From positions 1 to 12,977 of the forward strand of contig JAFTXB010000015.1 in the NCBI GenBank assembly GCA_017461825.1: DNA of 12,977 nucleotides. The letters run 5' to 3'. The translations under genes and the position numbers were made by a program. Each line of letters starts with the position of its first letter. Within the stretch, counting starts at the first letter, position 1. This stretch comes from Clostridia bacterium (GTDB lineage Bacteria > Bacillota > Clostridia > Oscillospirales > CAG-272). A model generated the notes under the pieces. It ran no database searches, was not told the origin of the DNA, and saw only the letters and a list, made by a program, of their open reading frames with translations. Shown one piece after another: positions 1 through 5,764 of the stretch.

Positions 1-490
1 TCGTGCGCTTGTTGCCGTCCCAAAAGAATTGCCCGCGCGCGCCCCATACAAAGGCTTCTAACGCCTTTTCGGTTGCGGTAGTGTCTTTACTCATGATCGC
101 CGCCAAATCGGCTTCTACGGCGTTTTTGTCGGGGATAGGCGGCAGATAATCGGTGCCGGAGATCCCAACGCTCCCCGTGCGGAGTATTCCCCAGGCAAGA
201 GCCTCGTTTCGCGCGATAAACTCATTGAGCTTGCAGATATATTCCAGCGTGAGCGGTGCGTCAATGCTCGCCATCAGATATTTCCAAGCGTCGCGCATAT
301 TGAGGATTGCTTGAATATCATCCAGCTGCACGTTTGGTACGTTGACGCCACTCAGGATCGTGCGTGTCTGCGGGAACGTAACCGCTCGGTTTTCCATCCT
401 CATGCCGCAATAGACGTTTTCGTCCCATTTCTTTTTCGCAAGAAATGCGCTTTGCTCGGGAGTTAGTTTGTATTTATCTTGAAAAATCAT
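1..490 (-). CDS. Fic-domain protein, 3' end beyond window edge
   Basis: An open frame of 163 complete codons runs off the left edge without a stop. It starts at the ATG at 488-490, preceded by GGAGG. Fic enzymes usually transfer AMP or another phosphate-linked group to a target protein. The protein ends at the window edge with Q154-F-F-W-D-G-N-K-R-T163, which aligns with the Fic signature HxFx(D/E)GN(G/K)R. The catalytic His position is Gln, while Asp158, Gly159, Asn160 and Arg162 are kept. An N-terminal stretch around M32-E33-N34, followed by a T-x-x-x-T-x-x-I-L pattern, resembles the inhibitory helix (S/TxxxEG/N) that precedes the core of many Fic proteins. It begins 19 bp after the dinD stop and is probably the third gene of the RHH-dinD-fic operon. 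Family call is fairly sure; catalytic activity is doubtful; the C-terminal part is not visible. Confidence 0.82.
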   Translation of the reverse strand, partial: MIFQDKYKLTPEQSAFLAKKKWDENVYCGMRMENRAVTFPQTRTILSGVNVPNVQLDDIQAILNMRDAWKYLMASIDAPLTLEYICKLNEFIARNEALAWGILRTGSVGISGTDYLPPIPDKNAVEADLAAIMSKDTTATEKALEAFVWGARGQFFWDGNKRT

Positions 491-509
491 ACTTGCTTTT
501 CCTCCAATG

Positions 510-1352
510 TTATTCCTCATTGGTTTTATTTAACAACTTTTTCTGTTCCTTCTCTATCTGTTGTATACTCTTCGGGGGTGTTGGTAAATTTTCCGGCATA
601 GTACCTCCAAGGTCTTTGATTGTTTGCCTAACCTTGGCTCCAACATTATAATGGGTCATATTTGCCTCGTATTTACCCTGTACATTATCACGACGCAATT
701 TTTCTTCCGTTTGTGTAGCGCGGAACAGATTGGCGGCAAGCTCAGTACTCCCCATGTGGTCAAGAATATCCTGGCTCTTTTTCAAGCCCTTTCGTTGTTT
801 AATGTCCTGTGCTTTCAGCCCGCCGTAAAGCCCCATGTAACCATAGTTTTGGAACACTGCATAATCGAGCGGTTCAATCACGCCTGCATTGTGTGCGGCT
901 TCCGCAAGTGCGGTGTTGTGTCGCTTCATTTCTTGGCGGATCGCAAGCCGTTTCTGATCCTCGGTCAATTGTTCATAATTGTCAATCAGTTCCTGTTGAC
1001 GTGTCTTAACAGCAAAATAAGTTTGCCCGATTGCAATAATTTCTTTGCGAGGATCGCCATTTTGCATAATTAAATAACAGGCATACCGAGATAATTGAAT
1101 ATCGTCAATTGATCTGATTCCCCCATTGGGCATAGGAGATGATTTGTTGACGTCAACAAAATGTTGATTGATATCAATTCCACTATTATGGCAGGCAATT
1201 TTTGCTTTGTCTATAACTTTAACAAAGTTTCTCCATTCAGTATATTCTAAAATATTTTGCAATTCTCTTGCCAACCAATATTCTTGCCCATATTCATTTA
1301 TGTGTCTGATATTTTCAAAGATTTGTTCGTTGTATGTAATAATATCTGTCAT
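510..1352 (-). CDS. dinD: DinD-like DNA-damage-inducible protein (BRO-N domain)
   Basis: This 280-residue protein matches the length and blocks of E. coli DinD (about 274 aa). Blocks include a W-x-A-R-E-L followed by Y-x-x-W-x-N-F near residues 26-44, L-S-R-Y-A-C-Y-L-I-M-Q-N-G-D-P near 87-101, I-G-Q-T-Y-F-A near 107-113, and Q-R-K-G-L-K-K-S-Q-x-I-L-D-H-M-G-S-T-E-L further on. The N-terminal half is a BRO-N/KilA-type DNA-binding domain. E. coli DinD is SOS-induced and has been reported to oppose RecA filaments in vitro; a RecA- or repressor-directed role here is inference. The ATG lies 2 nt after the RHH gene's stop, with its GAGGAG site inside that gene, so the two are co-translated. I see no obvious Firmicutes LexA box (CGAAC-N4-GTTCG) upstream; control is more likely through the palindromes at 1592-1685. 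Its base composition is AT-richer than the terminase genes, consistent with separate acquisition. Confidence 0.93.
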   Translation of the reverse strand: MTDIITYNEQIFENIRHINEYGQEYWLARELQNILEYTEWRNFVKVIDKAKIACHNSGIDINQHFVDVNKSSPMPNGGIRSIDDIQLSRYACYLIMQNGDPRKEIIAIGQTYFAVKTRQQELIDNYEQLTEDQKRLAIRQEMKRHNTALAEAAHNAGVIEPLDYAVFQNYGYMGLYGGLKAQDIKQRKGLKKSQDILDHMGSTELAANLFRATQTEEKLRRDNVQGKYEANMTHYNVGAKVRQTIKDLGGTMPENLPTPPKSIQQIEKEQKKLLNKTNEE

Positions 1353-1354
1353 AA

Positions 1355-1558
1355 TTAATTCTCCTCATCTCTCTCCATCGTTTCCTTGATGGCTCTTTGA
1401 ATAAAGCCGTTCACGCTTCCGCCGTCGTGCTTCTCGGCATGGGCTTTGATGATCTCTTTATCTCCCTTTGGAACTGTCAGATTGATACGATCGTATGCTT
1501 TGTCAATATAACGATTTACACAAGCCTGTTGCTTTTTACTTATTTTGTTTTCGGACAT
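1355..1558 (-). CDS. Ribbon-helix-helix (Arc/CopG-like) transcriptional regulator
   Basis: A 67-residue protein. A basic N-terminus is followed by a short beta strand (R-I-N-L-T-V-P, residues 24-30), then a helix with K-x-x-I-K-x-H-A-E-K, a turn, and S-V-N-G-F-I-Q-R-A-I-K-E-T. This is the ordinary layout of Arc/CopG/MetJ-type dimeric repressors that insert a two-stranded ribbon into the DNA major groove. The start ATG has AAGGGGGTG just upstream. It heads the operon with dinD and fic. Three related palindromes overlap its own promoter and the divergent one, so autoregulation plus control of the plus-strand small-gene operon is the simplest reading (inference). An antitoxin role towards Fic or DinD is possible but nothing in the sequence proves it. 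Confidence 0.8.
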   Translation of the reverse strand: MSENKISKKQQACVNRYIDKAYDRINLTVPKGDKEIIKAHAEKHDGGSVNGFIQRAIKETMERDEEN

Positions 1559-1575
1559 GGTATCACCCCCTTTAT

Positions 1576-1604
1576 ATTATACCACGCCACACTATTTGTG
1601 TAAA
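1576..1604 (-). promoter_or_regulatory. Promoter for the RHH-dinD-fic operon
   Basis: On the minus strand, TTTACA (1599-1604) and a perfect TATAAT (1576-1581) are separated by 17 bp. The predicted start is near 1569, giving a very short leader that begins almost at the AAGGGGGTG ribosome site. The -35 lies inside the palindrome at 1591-1608, so a protein bound there would block it. Confidence 0.75.
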
Positions 1605-1608
1605 TAGT
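1591..1608. promoter_or_regulatory. Putative operator 1 (imperfect palindrome)
   Basis: ACTATTTGTGTAAATAGT has 7-bp perfect arms around four unpaired central bases. It covers the -35 of the minus-strand promoter. It shares the ACTATTTG...AAATAGT pattern with the two palindromes to its right. Confidence 0.6.
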
Positions 1609-1623
1609 CACAATGCACAAATA

Positions 1624-1637
1624 TATTTGCGCAAATA
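1624..1637. promoter_or_regulatory. Putative operator 2 (perfect 14-bp palindrome)
   Basis: TATTTGCGCAAATA is perfectly self-complementary. It lies between the two divergent promoters, its centre 31 bp from operator 1 and 46 bp from operator 3. The 31 bp spacing is about three helical turns. Confidence 0.6.
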
Positions 1638-1664
1638 GTATAAAAGTTTGTTAAATATTCCGTC

Positions 1665-1693
1665 TTGACTATTTGCGCAAATAGTTGTATAAT
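1665..1693 (+). promoter_or_regulatory. Strong promoter for the plus-strand small-gene operon
   Basis: TTGACT (1665-1670), a 17-bp spacer and a perfect TATAAT (1688-1693). Most of the spacer is operator 3, a classic arrangement for steric repression. The transcript would have a leader of about 135 nt before the first gene at 1836. Confidence 0.8.
1668..1685. promoter_or_regulatory. Putative operator 3 (perfect 18-bp palindrome)
   Basis: ACTATTTGCGCAAATAGT is a perfect 18-bp palindrome lying between the -35 and -10 of the plus-strand promoter. It is the best copy of the three-operator set and the likely high-affinity site for the RHH protein or another dimeric repressor. Confidence 0.65.
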
Positions 1694-1835
1694 ATAGACA
1701 CAGGGAACGGAAAGGCGGATACAAAGAACGCAATGTAAAAGCCGGATCGGATAAGAAAAGGTCACAGAGTGAACCGAGATGAACTCAATGCCACCGGCTC
1801 CGCTCCCCAAATCAAAATTAAAAGGAGTAAACACC

Positions 1836-2111
1836 ATGAGCGCAAACGAATTGACAAGTAAGGTGAGAGAACTGAAGGAGCTGAAAGCCCTTGCCGATCA
1901 GATCGCGGACGAGATCGCTACCATCGAGGATCTGATCAAAGCCGAAATGACCGAGCGCAACACCGAGGAAATGACGGTGGACGTATTCAAGATCAGATGG
2001 ACGAGAATGACCAGCAGCCGCTTTGATTCCGCCTCTTTCAAAAAGACCCATGCAGACCTTTACGCACAGTACACCAAACAGACCGAGAGCCGCCGATTCT
2101 CGATCGCATAA
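1836..2111 (+). CDS. Conserved phage/mobile-element small protein, coiled-coil type
   Basis: A 91-residue protein. The ATG at 1836 is chosen because AAAGGAG lies 9 bp upstream; the longer frame from 1779 has no ribosome site. Residues 1-40 are a charged amphipathic helix (repeated L-K-E-L / I-A-D-E-I / I-E-D-L-I-K), probably coiled coil. It is followed by a V-F-K-I-R-W strand and a tail with T-S-S-R-F-D...L-Y-x-x-Y-T-K-Q-T-E-S-R-R-F. I recognise this pattern from uncharacterised proteins common in clostridial phages and conjugative elements, often beside recombination genes; no function is established. It is first in the operon driven from 1665-1693. No enzyme motif is seen. Confidence 0.78.
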   Translation: MSANELTSKVRELKELKALADQIADEIATIEDLIKAEMTERNTEEMTVDVFKIRWTRMTSSRFDSASFKKTHADLYAQYTKQTESRRFSIA

Positions 2112-2173
2112 GAAAAGCCCCATACAAAGCCGCACCGACCAAAGTAACGCTTGTATAGAGCCTATAACCGCAT

Positions 2174-2209
2174 GGAGCGGATACAAGGATATTATACCAT
2201 ATCCGCTCC
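2174..2209 (+). promoter_or_regulatory. Intergenic hairpin between small genes
   Basis: GGAGCGGATA (2174-2183) and TATCCGCTCC (2200-2209) form a perfect 10-bp stem with a 16-nt loop, about 32 nt before the next start codon. Six Ts occur at 2223-2228, too far from the stem for a standard terminator. It may be an RNA processing or stability element, an attenuator, or a protein site. Confidence 0.5.
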
Positions 2210-2241
2210 CACAATGTCAATATTTTTTGGAGGAAAAAAGA

Positions 2242-2478
2242 ATGTTAGTTTACAAAATCAACGATCAAAAGCTGTTTCCCAACGCTACGGAGATCTACGC
2301 AGACGAAAAAGCGTCTATCTCTGACGGCGATCCCGTTGTCGCCACCATTGGCAATTCCCTCGTATGCCGCCTTGCATATAAGACTTCCGAGGGGTACAAA
2401 TTGACGCATCCCGATTATTCGGACATATCTGTTCCGGAAGTCATCGGACGCGTTGTCCGCTACGCAATCCCGGCATAG
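2242..2478 (+). CDS. Small protein resembling a partial S24/LexA-like C-terminal domain
   Basis: A 78-residue protein; the ATG at 2242 is preceded by GGAGG (2229-2233). The middle reads I-S-D-G-D-P-V-V-A-T-I-G-N, then V-C-R-L-A-Y, L-T-H-P-D-Y and a final V-I-G-R-V-V. This order (dGDpVva, vcRl, lkp-n-y, iiGrVv) is the core of S24 peptidase / LexA-CI C-terminal domains. The segment that normally carries the nucleophilic Ser (SMxP) is absent, so it should not self-cleave. It could act as a dimerisation decoy for a CI-like protein, or simply be a small beta-barrel of unknown role. The family resemblance is from motif reading only. It lies second in the plus-strand operon. Confidence 0.7.
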   Translation: MLVYKINDQKLFPNATEIYADEKASISDGDPVVATIGNSLVCRLAYKTSEGYKLTHPDYSDISVPEVIGRVVRYAIPA

Positions 2479-2494
2479 AAAGGAGGTGTGTATC

Positions 2495-2653
2495 ATGACC
2501 AACCACGAGCGCAGAAAAGCGCATGAGCAGGACATGAAGCGCGAGCAAGAGATCAAACGCGCCGCTCTGCTTTCGGCTATCGAGAGCGGAGAGCTTACCG
2601 CATCGGAAAAGGTGCAAGCCGTGAAGATGCTGAACGAGCTGAAAAGATGGTAA
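2495..2653 (+). CDS. Small charged helical protein, unknown
   Basis: A 52-residue protein starting at the ATG at 2495, with a near-perfect AGGAGGTG site at 2481-2488. The first half is highly charged and helical (E-R-R-K-A-H-E-Q-D-M-K-R-E-Q-E-I-K-R). The second half reads L-T-A-S-E-K-V-Q-A-V-K-M-L-N-E-L-K. There are no Cys residues, membrane segments or known motifs. It follows the S24-like gene by 16 bp and overlaps the next small ORF, so it is translated as part of the same operon. Function not recognised. Confidence 0.65.
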   Translation: MTNHERRKAHEQDMKREQEIKRAALLSAIESGELTASEKVQAVKMLNELKRW

Positions 2654-2757
2654 TCATCGCGGTAACAAGGGACGGCAAAAGCCGCGTGTATTATAGCGCC
2701 GAGAACGTCCCCGAGGATGCGATCATCAAGGTTTGCATTGATCTGACGCACAAGTAA
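2647..2757 (+). CDS. 36-residue ORF, overlapping end of previous gene
   Basis: An ATG at 2647 overlaps the previous gene's last codons and opens a 36-residue frame ending TAA at 2755-2757, just before the terminator. The protein has alternating hydrophobic residues (M-V-I-I-A-V-T-R-D-G-K-S-R-V-Y-Y) and later a V-C-I-D-L-T strand, suggesting a small beta fold. The overlap and its place immediately before the terminator argue that it is translated by coupling. No family recognised. Confidence 0.5.
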   Translation: MVIIAVTRDGKSRVYYSAENVPEDAIIKVCIDLTHK

Positions 2758-2763
2758 AGGAAA

Positions 2764-2804
2764 GCCCCACAGAGCCGAAATTTTGGCTTCTGCGGGGTTT
2801 TCTT
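2764..2804 (+). terminator. Rho-independent terminator of the plus-strand small-gene operon
   Basis: GCCCCACAGAGCC (2764-2776) pairs, with one or two mismatches, with GGCTTCTGCGGGG (2785-2797) around an AT-rich loop. It is followed by TTTTCTTGTT. It separates the cassette from the convergent late module, whose last gene in the window stops at 2806. Confidence 0.8.
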
Positions 2805-2805
2805 G

Positions 2806-3126
2806 TTAGTCTATATTTCTATACTTCCACACAAATTTTCGAAGCTGTGCGGTCGTCTGATGCGGTGCAAGCGCCTTTGCCTGTTTCAGTGCTTGCTCTG
2901 CCCCCATGTTATATCGCTTCATGTAGATTTTGACGGTCTGCAAAATGCCGATAGTTTCAAGATGATTTCTGGATAGCTTGTTAACGCTTGCCTGCGTCAT
3001 GCCCTTTGTGATGCTTTTTACCGACGTACTTGCCAGCTTTTCGGCGGAACTCTTTCCTCCGCCGCCTGCGGTTTTGGCACTTGTTGCTTTCGCGGCTCCA
3101 CTGCTGGCACTTCCTCGACCTCCCAT
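2806..3126 (-). CDS. MGGRGS-type small phage protein
   Basis: A 106-residue protein beginning M-G-G-R-G-S-A-S-S-G, a glycine/serine-rich start seen in many short proteins of clostridial phage late regions. Residues 10-40 are Ala/Lys/Ser/Gly rich and probably disordered. The C-terminal half is helical, with Y-M-K-R-Y-N-M-G-A-E-Q-A-L-K-Q-A-K. The ATG has AAAGGGGG upstream. It lies 3 bp after the DUF4417 gene and is probably co-transcribed with the terminase. The C-terminal half may be a small DNA- or protein-binding domain. Exact role unknown; a head-associated or packaging accessory role is inferred only from position. Confidence 0.7.
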   Translation of the reverse strand: MGGRGSASSGAAKATSAKTAGGGGKSSAEKLASTSVKSITKGMTQASVNKLSRNHLETIGILQTVKIYMKRYNMGAEQALKQAKALAPHQTTAQLRKFVWKYRNID

Positions 3127-3129
3127 GTA

Positions 3130-3735
3130 TTAGCCCCCTTTCTGATTGAATTTACTATAGAACGGTTCGCCCATATCGATGATCTCCGCTCCGTCGTAAT
3201 GCTTTACGCCGTAATATAACACCGCGCACGGCTCCAGGCGGCGCATCATTTCCTCATATCCCGTGATAAACGCCGATTTTGCCTCTTTACGCTTCATGCA
3301 ACCAACCGAGGACACCGCAACCACGCTGTGTATCGGAACGCCGTCAAAGCAAAAATCAAAGCTCTCCGTATCACTCCATGAAATTGTGGGGATCACCATC
3401 ACGCCGAGTTTCTGCCAATAAGCAGACAGCCATTGCTTGCGGTAATGGTTGTATATTTGAAGAGCGCGTGGCATATCCGTGTACATGGAAAAGTCCGGGG
3501 AAAGCACCGCCGCGTATTTCCGCAAAATATCGACGTGTCGATCCGGTTGTGTCCATACGTTCTCGAATCGGTAATCATCGACAAAGAAGTGAATGCCGAC
3601 ATTTGCAGGGGTGGCGTTCTTCCGCTCTCTATAGCTCTCCCAAATCAACCCGTTTGGGGGCTTTTTTGTTCCCTTGATTGCAGGGATACCCCATTTCCCA
3701 ACGTTTTCGGGGTTGAATTTATCAAGATTCAGCAT
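3130..3735 (-). CDS. DUF4417 protein
   Basis: A 201-residue protein with the blocks I associate with DUF4417: K-W-G-I-P-A-I-K near residues 14-21, F-F-V-D-D-Y-R-F-E-N-V-W near 50-61, then L-S-P-D-F-S-M-Y-T-D-M-P-x-A-L-Q-I-Y-N-x-Y-R and A-Y-W-Q-x-x-G, V-I-P-T-I-S-W, and S-V-V-A-V-S-S-V-G-C. The family is common in phages and mobile elements of Firmicutes, often close to terminase and head genes, but has no established function. Its start lies inside the end of the zinc-ribbon gene, so the genes are translationally linked. Length is normal for the family. Confidence 0.85.
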   Translation of the reverse strand: MLNLDKFNPENVGKWGIPAIKGTKKPPNGLIWESYRERKNATPANVGIHFFVDDYRFENVWTQPDRHVDILRKYAAVLSPDFSMYTDMPRALQIYNHYRKQWLSAYWQKLGVMVIPTISWSDTESFDFCFDGVPIHSVVAVSSVGCMKRKEAKSAFITGYEEMMRRLEPCAVLYYGVKHYDGAEIIDMGEPFYSKFNQKGG

Positions 3736-4000
3736 CGTTCTGACTGTCCTTGTAAAATCCGTTTTCCGTGTATTCTACGGTGAAAATCGCTGTATGATAT
3801 TCAAGATGATCCTTGAAAAGCTCGCGATTGGCTTCGTCCAGCATACGCCAAGCCGGAGCAATGAATTTCTCCCATGTTTGACGGTCGATACGCTTCCCGC
3901 AATGCGGACATTCTCTTTCTCTGTCATAGCGTTCCGCGCTGCTTCGATAGACTTCCCATTTGCCACCGCAAGCGTGACATTTAATCGTTAAAAATCCCAT
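3722..4000 (-). CDS. Zinc-ribbon protein after the terminase
   Basis: A 92-residue protein with two CxxC pairs, C8-H-A-C11 and C31-P-H-C34, forming a classic zinc ribbon. A helical C-terminal part follows, with W-E-K-F-I-A-P-A-W-R-M-L-D-E-A-N and L-F-K-D-H-L-E-Y-H. It begins right after the TerL stop and overlaps the next gene. Similar ribbons occur beside phage packaging genes, but no specific function is established. It could bind DNA or a packaging component (inference). It is not a transposase fragment: no IS-type motif is present. Confidence 0.75.
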   Translation of the reverse strand: MGFLTIKCHACGGKWEVYRSSAERYDRERECPHCGKRIDRQTWEKFIAPAWRMLDEANRELFKDHLEYHTAIFTVEYTENGFYKDSQNDAES

Positions 4001-4001
4001 T

Positions 4002-5375
4002 TTACGCTGATATTCCTTTCCTGTAAATCAAATTATTTAATGCGTAAGCCACAGCATCAATACTGTGGTTATCTTTGTCAGGCAAGACGGCAAGAATATT
4101 ACCATCCTTGTCGGTTGCATACTCGTAATGTACGAATTCCCGATAGGCGTTCGGGGTTCTTTTTGGATCGATCACAATCTTTCTGTGTTGTAGCCATTTG
4201 ACACGGTATTCAACACATCCCGGCTCCTTATGACAAGCATAACACTTCAAACCCTCGTTATGCAGGTCGGTGATGCTCTTCGGTTCTGCCGCATCACAGA
4301 TGATCAGCGCGCGCTCGTCCCCGGCAACCGCTCCAAACATACGAGAGTAATAAACACTCGGTCGGGTACGATCATAGCCTTTGTCCTTGATGAGCTTTGC
4401 CAGCTCCTTATTACTACAGTGCCGTTTGAATATCTCATCTAAGAAATAAACTGTGTCATGCTTGGCATCGTAGGATACACGCATAAAACACGCAGGATCA
4501 ACCGCAAAACCAAAGTCAATACCTTGGTATATGTAACCCATACTTTTGATCTCATCGTCCGTAATCTCACGAATCTCGACATTGGGGAACACCTCGCCGC
4601 CCGTCCCCGTAGGCTGCCCTAAATACTCGTGTGCATAGGCTTGCGGATTTAAATCACGTAACCGCTCCGCCTCATAAATAAACGCTTCTCCCAGCCATTC
4701 ACGTGGGATCTTGGTGTAATCGGTCAAAAGAGTAATCGCTCGAGCATCAGGCTCTTGGATGTAAACATTCGCCCAGTTATTTGCGCTCATTGGAGGATTG
4801 AAGCTCCGAAACACCGTGAAGTTATCGCCGCCACGTTGCACCGATTGCATAACCGAGCGGAGAAAATTCGGCCCCGGTAATTCCGCGAATTCCTCAAACC
4901 AAATGTACTTGAAAGTGCCGCGCTGCGGCTTGATCGATTTCAATTTACTTGCATCGTCAAGCCCACGAAAGATGATCTGGGCGCCTGTTGGCAAATAGGT
5001 GTACTGCATAGGGGAAACACGGTTTTTCCATAGATGGGCAACGCCCAACGAATCGATCGCCCACGCGATTTGTGAAAACACGCTTTCCCGCATCGTTCCC
5101 GCCACCAAACGAAACACAATAGCATTGCTACGCCCTGTAGGATCACCCATAACGCCAGTAACAATTTCCAATGAAACAAAGGACGATTTGCAACTTCCAC
5201 GCCCTCCTGGGAGATTGTAGACGGTGTGTGCGCCTTGTTCAATGTCTGCATGGAGGTCATAATACACGGGAGCAATGTGTTGACGTACATCGAGGCTTTT
5301 TAATAGTTCCCGTGCTTCTTTCTGCTGGCTTTTTTGGGCTTGCAGGCGGTCGATGCGAGAACGTATATCACTCAT
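4002..5375 (-). CDS. terL: Terminase large subunit (XtmB/pbsX type)
   Basis: The start chosen (ATG at 5373-5375, 457 aa) has GGAGG 9 bp upstream and overlaps the small-subunit gene by 8 nt; a longer in-frame start at 5417 lies deep in that gene. The motor that pumps phage DNA into the prohead has an N-terminal ATPase and a C-terminal RNase H-like nuclease. Walker A is G57-G-R-G-S-C-K-S-S65; Cys in place of the usual Gly before Lys is a tolerated variant, as some relatives carry Thr there. Walker B is W159-F-E-E-F. The nuclease domain shows G-I-D-F-G-F, L-I-I-C-D-A-A-E and a final N-H-S-I-D-A-V-A-Y, supplying the metal-binding Asp residues. It is intact and full length. Confidence 0.95.
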   Translation of the reverse strand: MSDIRSRIDRLQAQKSQQKEARELLKSLDVRQHIAPVYYDLHADIEQGAHTVYNLPGGRGSCKSSFVSLEIVTGVMGDPTGRSNAIVFRLVAGTMRESVFSQIAWAIDSLGVAHLWKNRVSPMQYTYLPTGAQIIFRGLDDASKLKSIKPQRGTFKYIWFEEFAELPGPNFLRSVMQSVQRGGDNFTVFRSFNPPMSANNWANVYIQEPDARAITLLTDYTKIPREWLGEAFIYEAERLRDLNPQAYAHEYLGQPTGTGGEVFPNVEIREITDDEIKSMGYIYQGIDFGFAVDPACFMRVSYDAKHDTVYFLDEIFKRHCSNKELAKLIKDKGYDRTRPSVYYSRMFGAVAGDERALIICDAAEPKSITDLHNEGLKCYACHKEPGCVEYRVKWLQHRKIVIDPKRTPNAYREFVHYEYATDKDGNILAVLPDKDNHSIDAVAYALNNLIYRKGISA

Positions 5376-5724
5376 TATATTCTGCCTCCAATCGTTCCAA
5401 TCGCTGTAAAATATCATTCTGTTCGGTCAGCTTCAGACCGTTACGCAGAATGCTGTCAGCGGCGTTGAGACGCACCTGCGGAGCGGTTCCCACATCTCGC
5501 ATGATCTCCAGCATCGTCTGCGCTGCCTCATTCATGCCGTTTTGCATGGTCGTTGTGGCACGGTCTAAAAGCTCACTTTTGACCTGCGAAAATTTGCGCT
5601 TGAAGTCGTCCGCACGAATGCGCTTATAAAATTGCGCCTCGGATAATCCGCACAGCTCAGCGGCTTCTTTATTTGTTGCCGCTACCAAAATCGCGGAGAT
5701 GATTTGTTCATCTGTGACTTTCAT
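5368..5724 (-). CDS. terS: Terminase small subunit
   Basis: A 118-residue protein. The N-terminus (residues 3-38) is a helix-turn-helix with T-N-K-E-A-A-E-L-C-G-L-S-E-A-Q-F-Y-K-R-I, as in phage TerS proteins that recognise packaging sites and form an oligomeric ring. The remainder is a long helical oligomerisation region (S-E-L-L-D-R-A-T-T-T-M-Q, A-Q-T-M-L-E-I-M-R-D) and a C-terminal coiled coil ending L-Q-R-L-E-R-L-E-A-E. It lies directly upstream of terL, with an ATGA-type overlap. GAGGG precedes the ATG. Confidence 0.9.
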   Translation of the reverse strand: MKVTDEQIISAILVAATNKEAAELCGLSEAQFYKRIRADDFKRKFSQVKSELLDRATTTMQNGMNEAAQTMLEIMRDVGTAPQVRLNAADSILRNGLKLTEQNDILQRLERLEAEYNE

Positions 5725-5764
5725 TCGATCCCTCGTTTATTCTCTCATTTTCTCGTATTTTCTT

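Noticed and set aside
624..1073. A 149-codon plus-strand frame opposite dinD
   Set aside because: It has no ribosome site, is antisense to a well-conserved gene, and its product looks like no protein.
1591..1685. Three palindromes as a short CRISPR array
   Set aside because: The repeats are short, imperfect, unevenly spaced and overlap promoters; no cas genes are present.
2023..2241. Upstream extension of the S24-like gene from 2023
   Set aside because: It overlaps the preceding gene, runs through the hairpin, and the ATG at 2242 has a clear GGAGG site.
5170..5230. Cys in the TerL Walker A as a damaging mutation
   Set aside because: The XtmB-type family often has non-Gly residues at this position, and the rest of the protein is intact.
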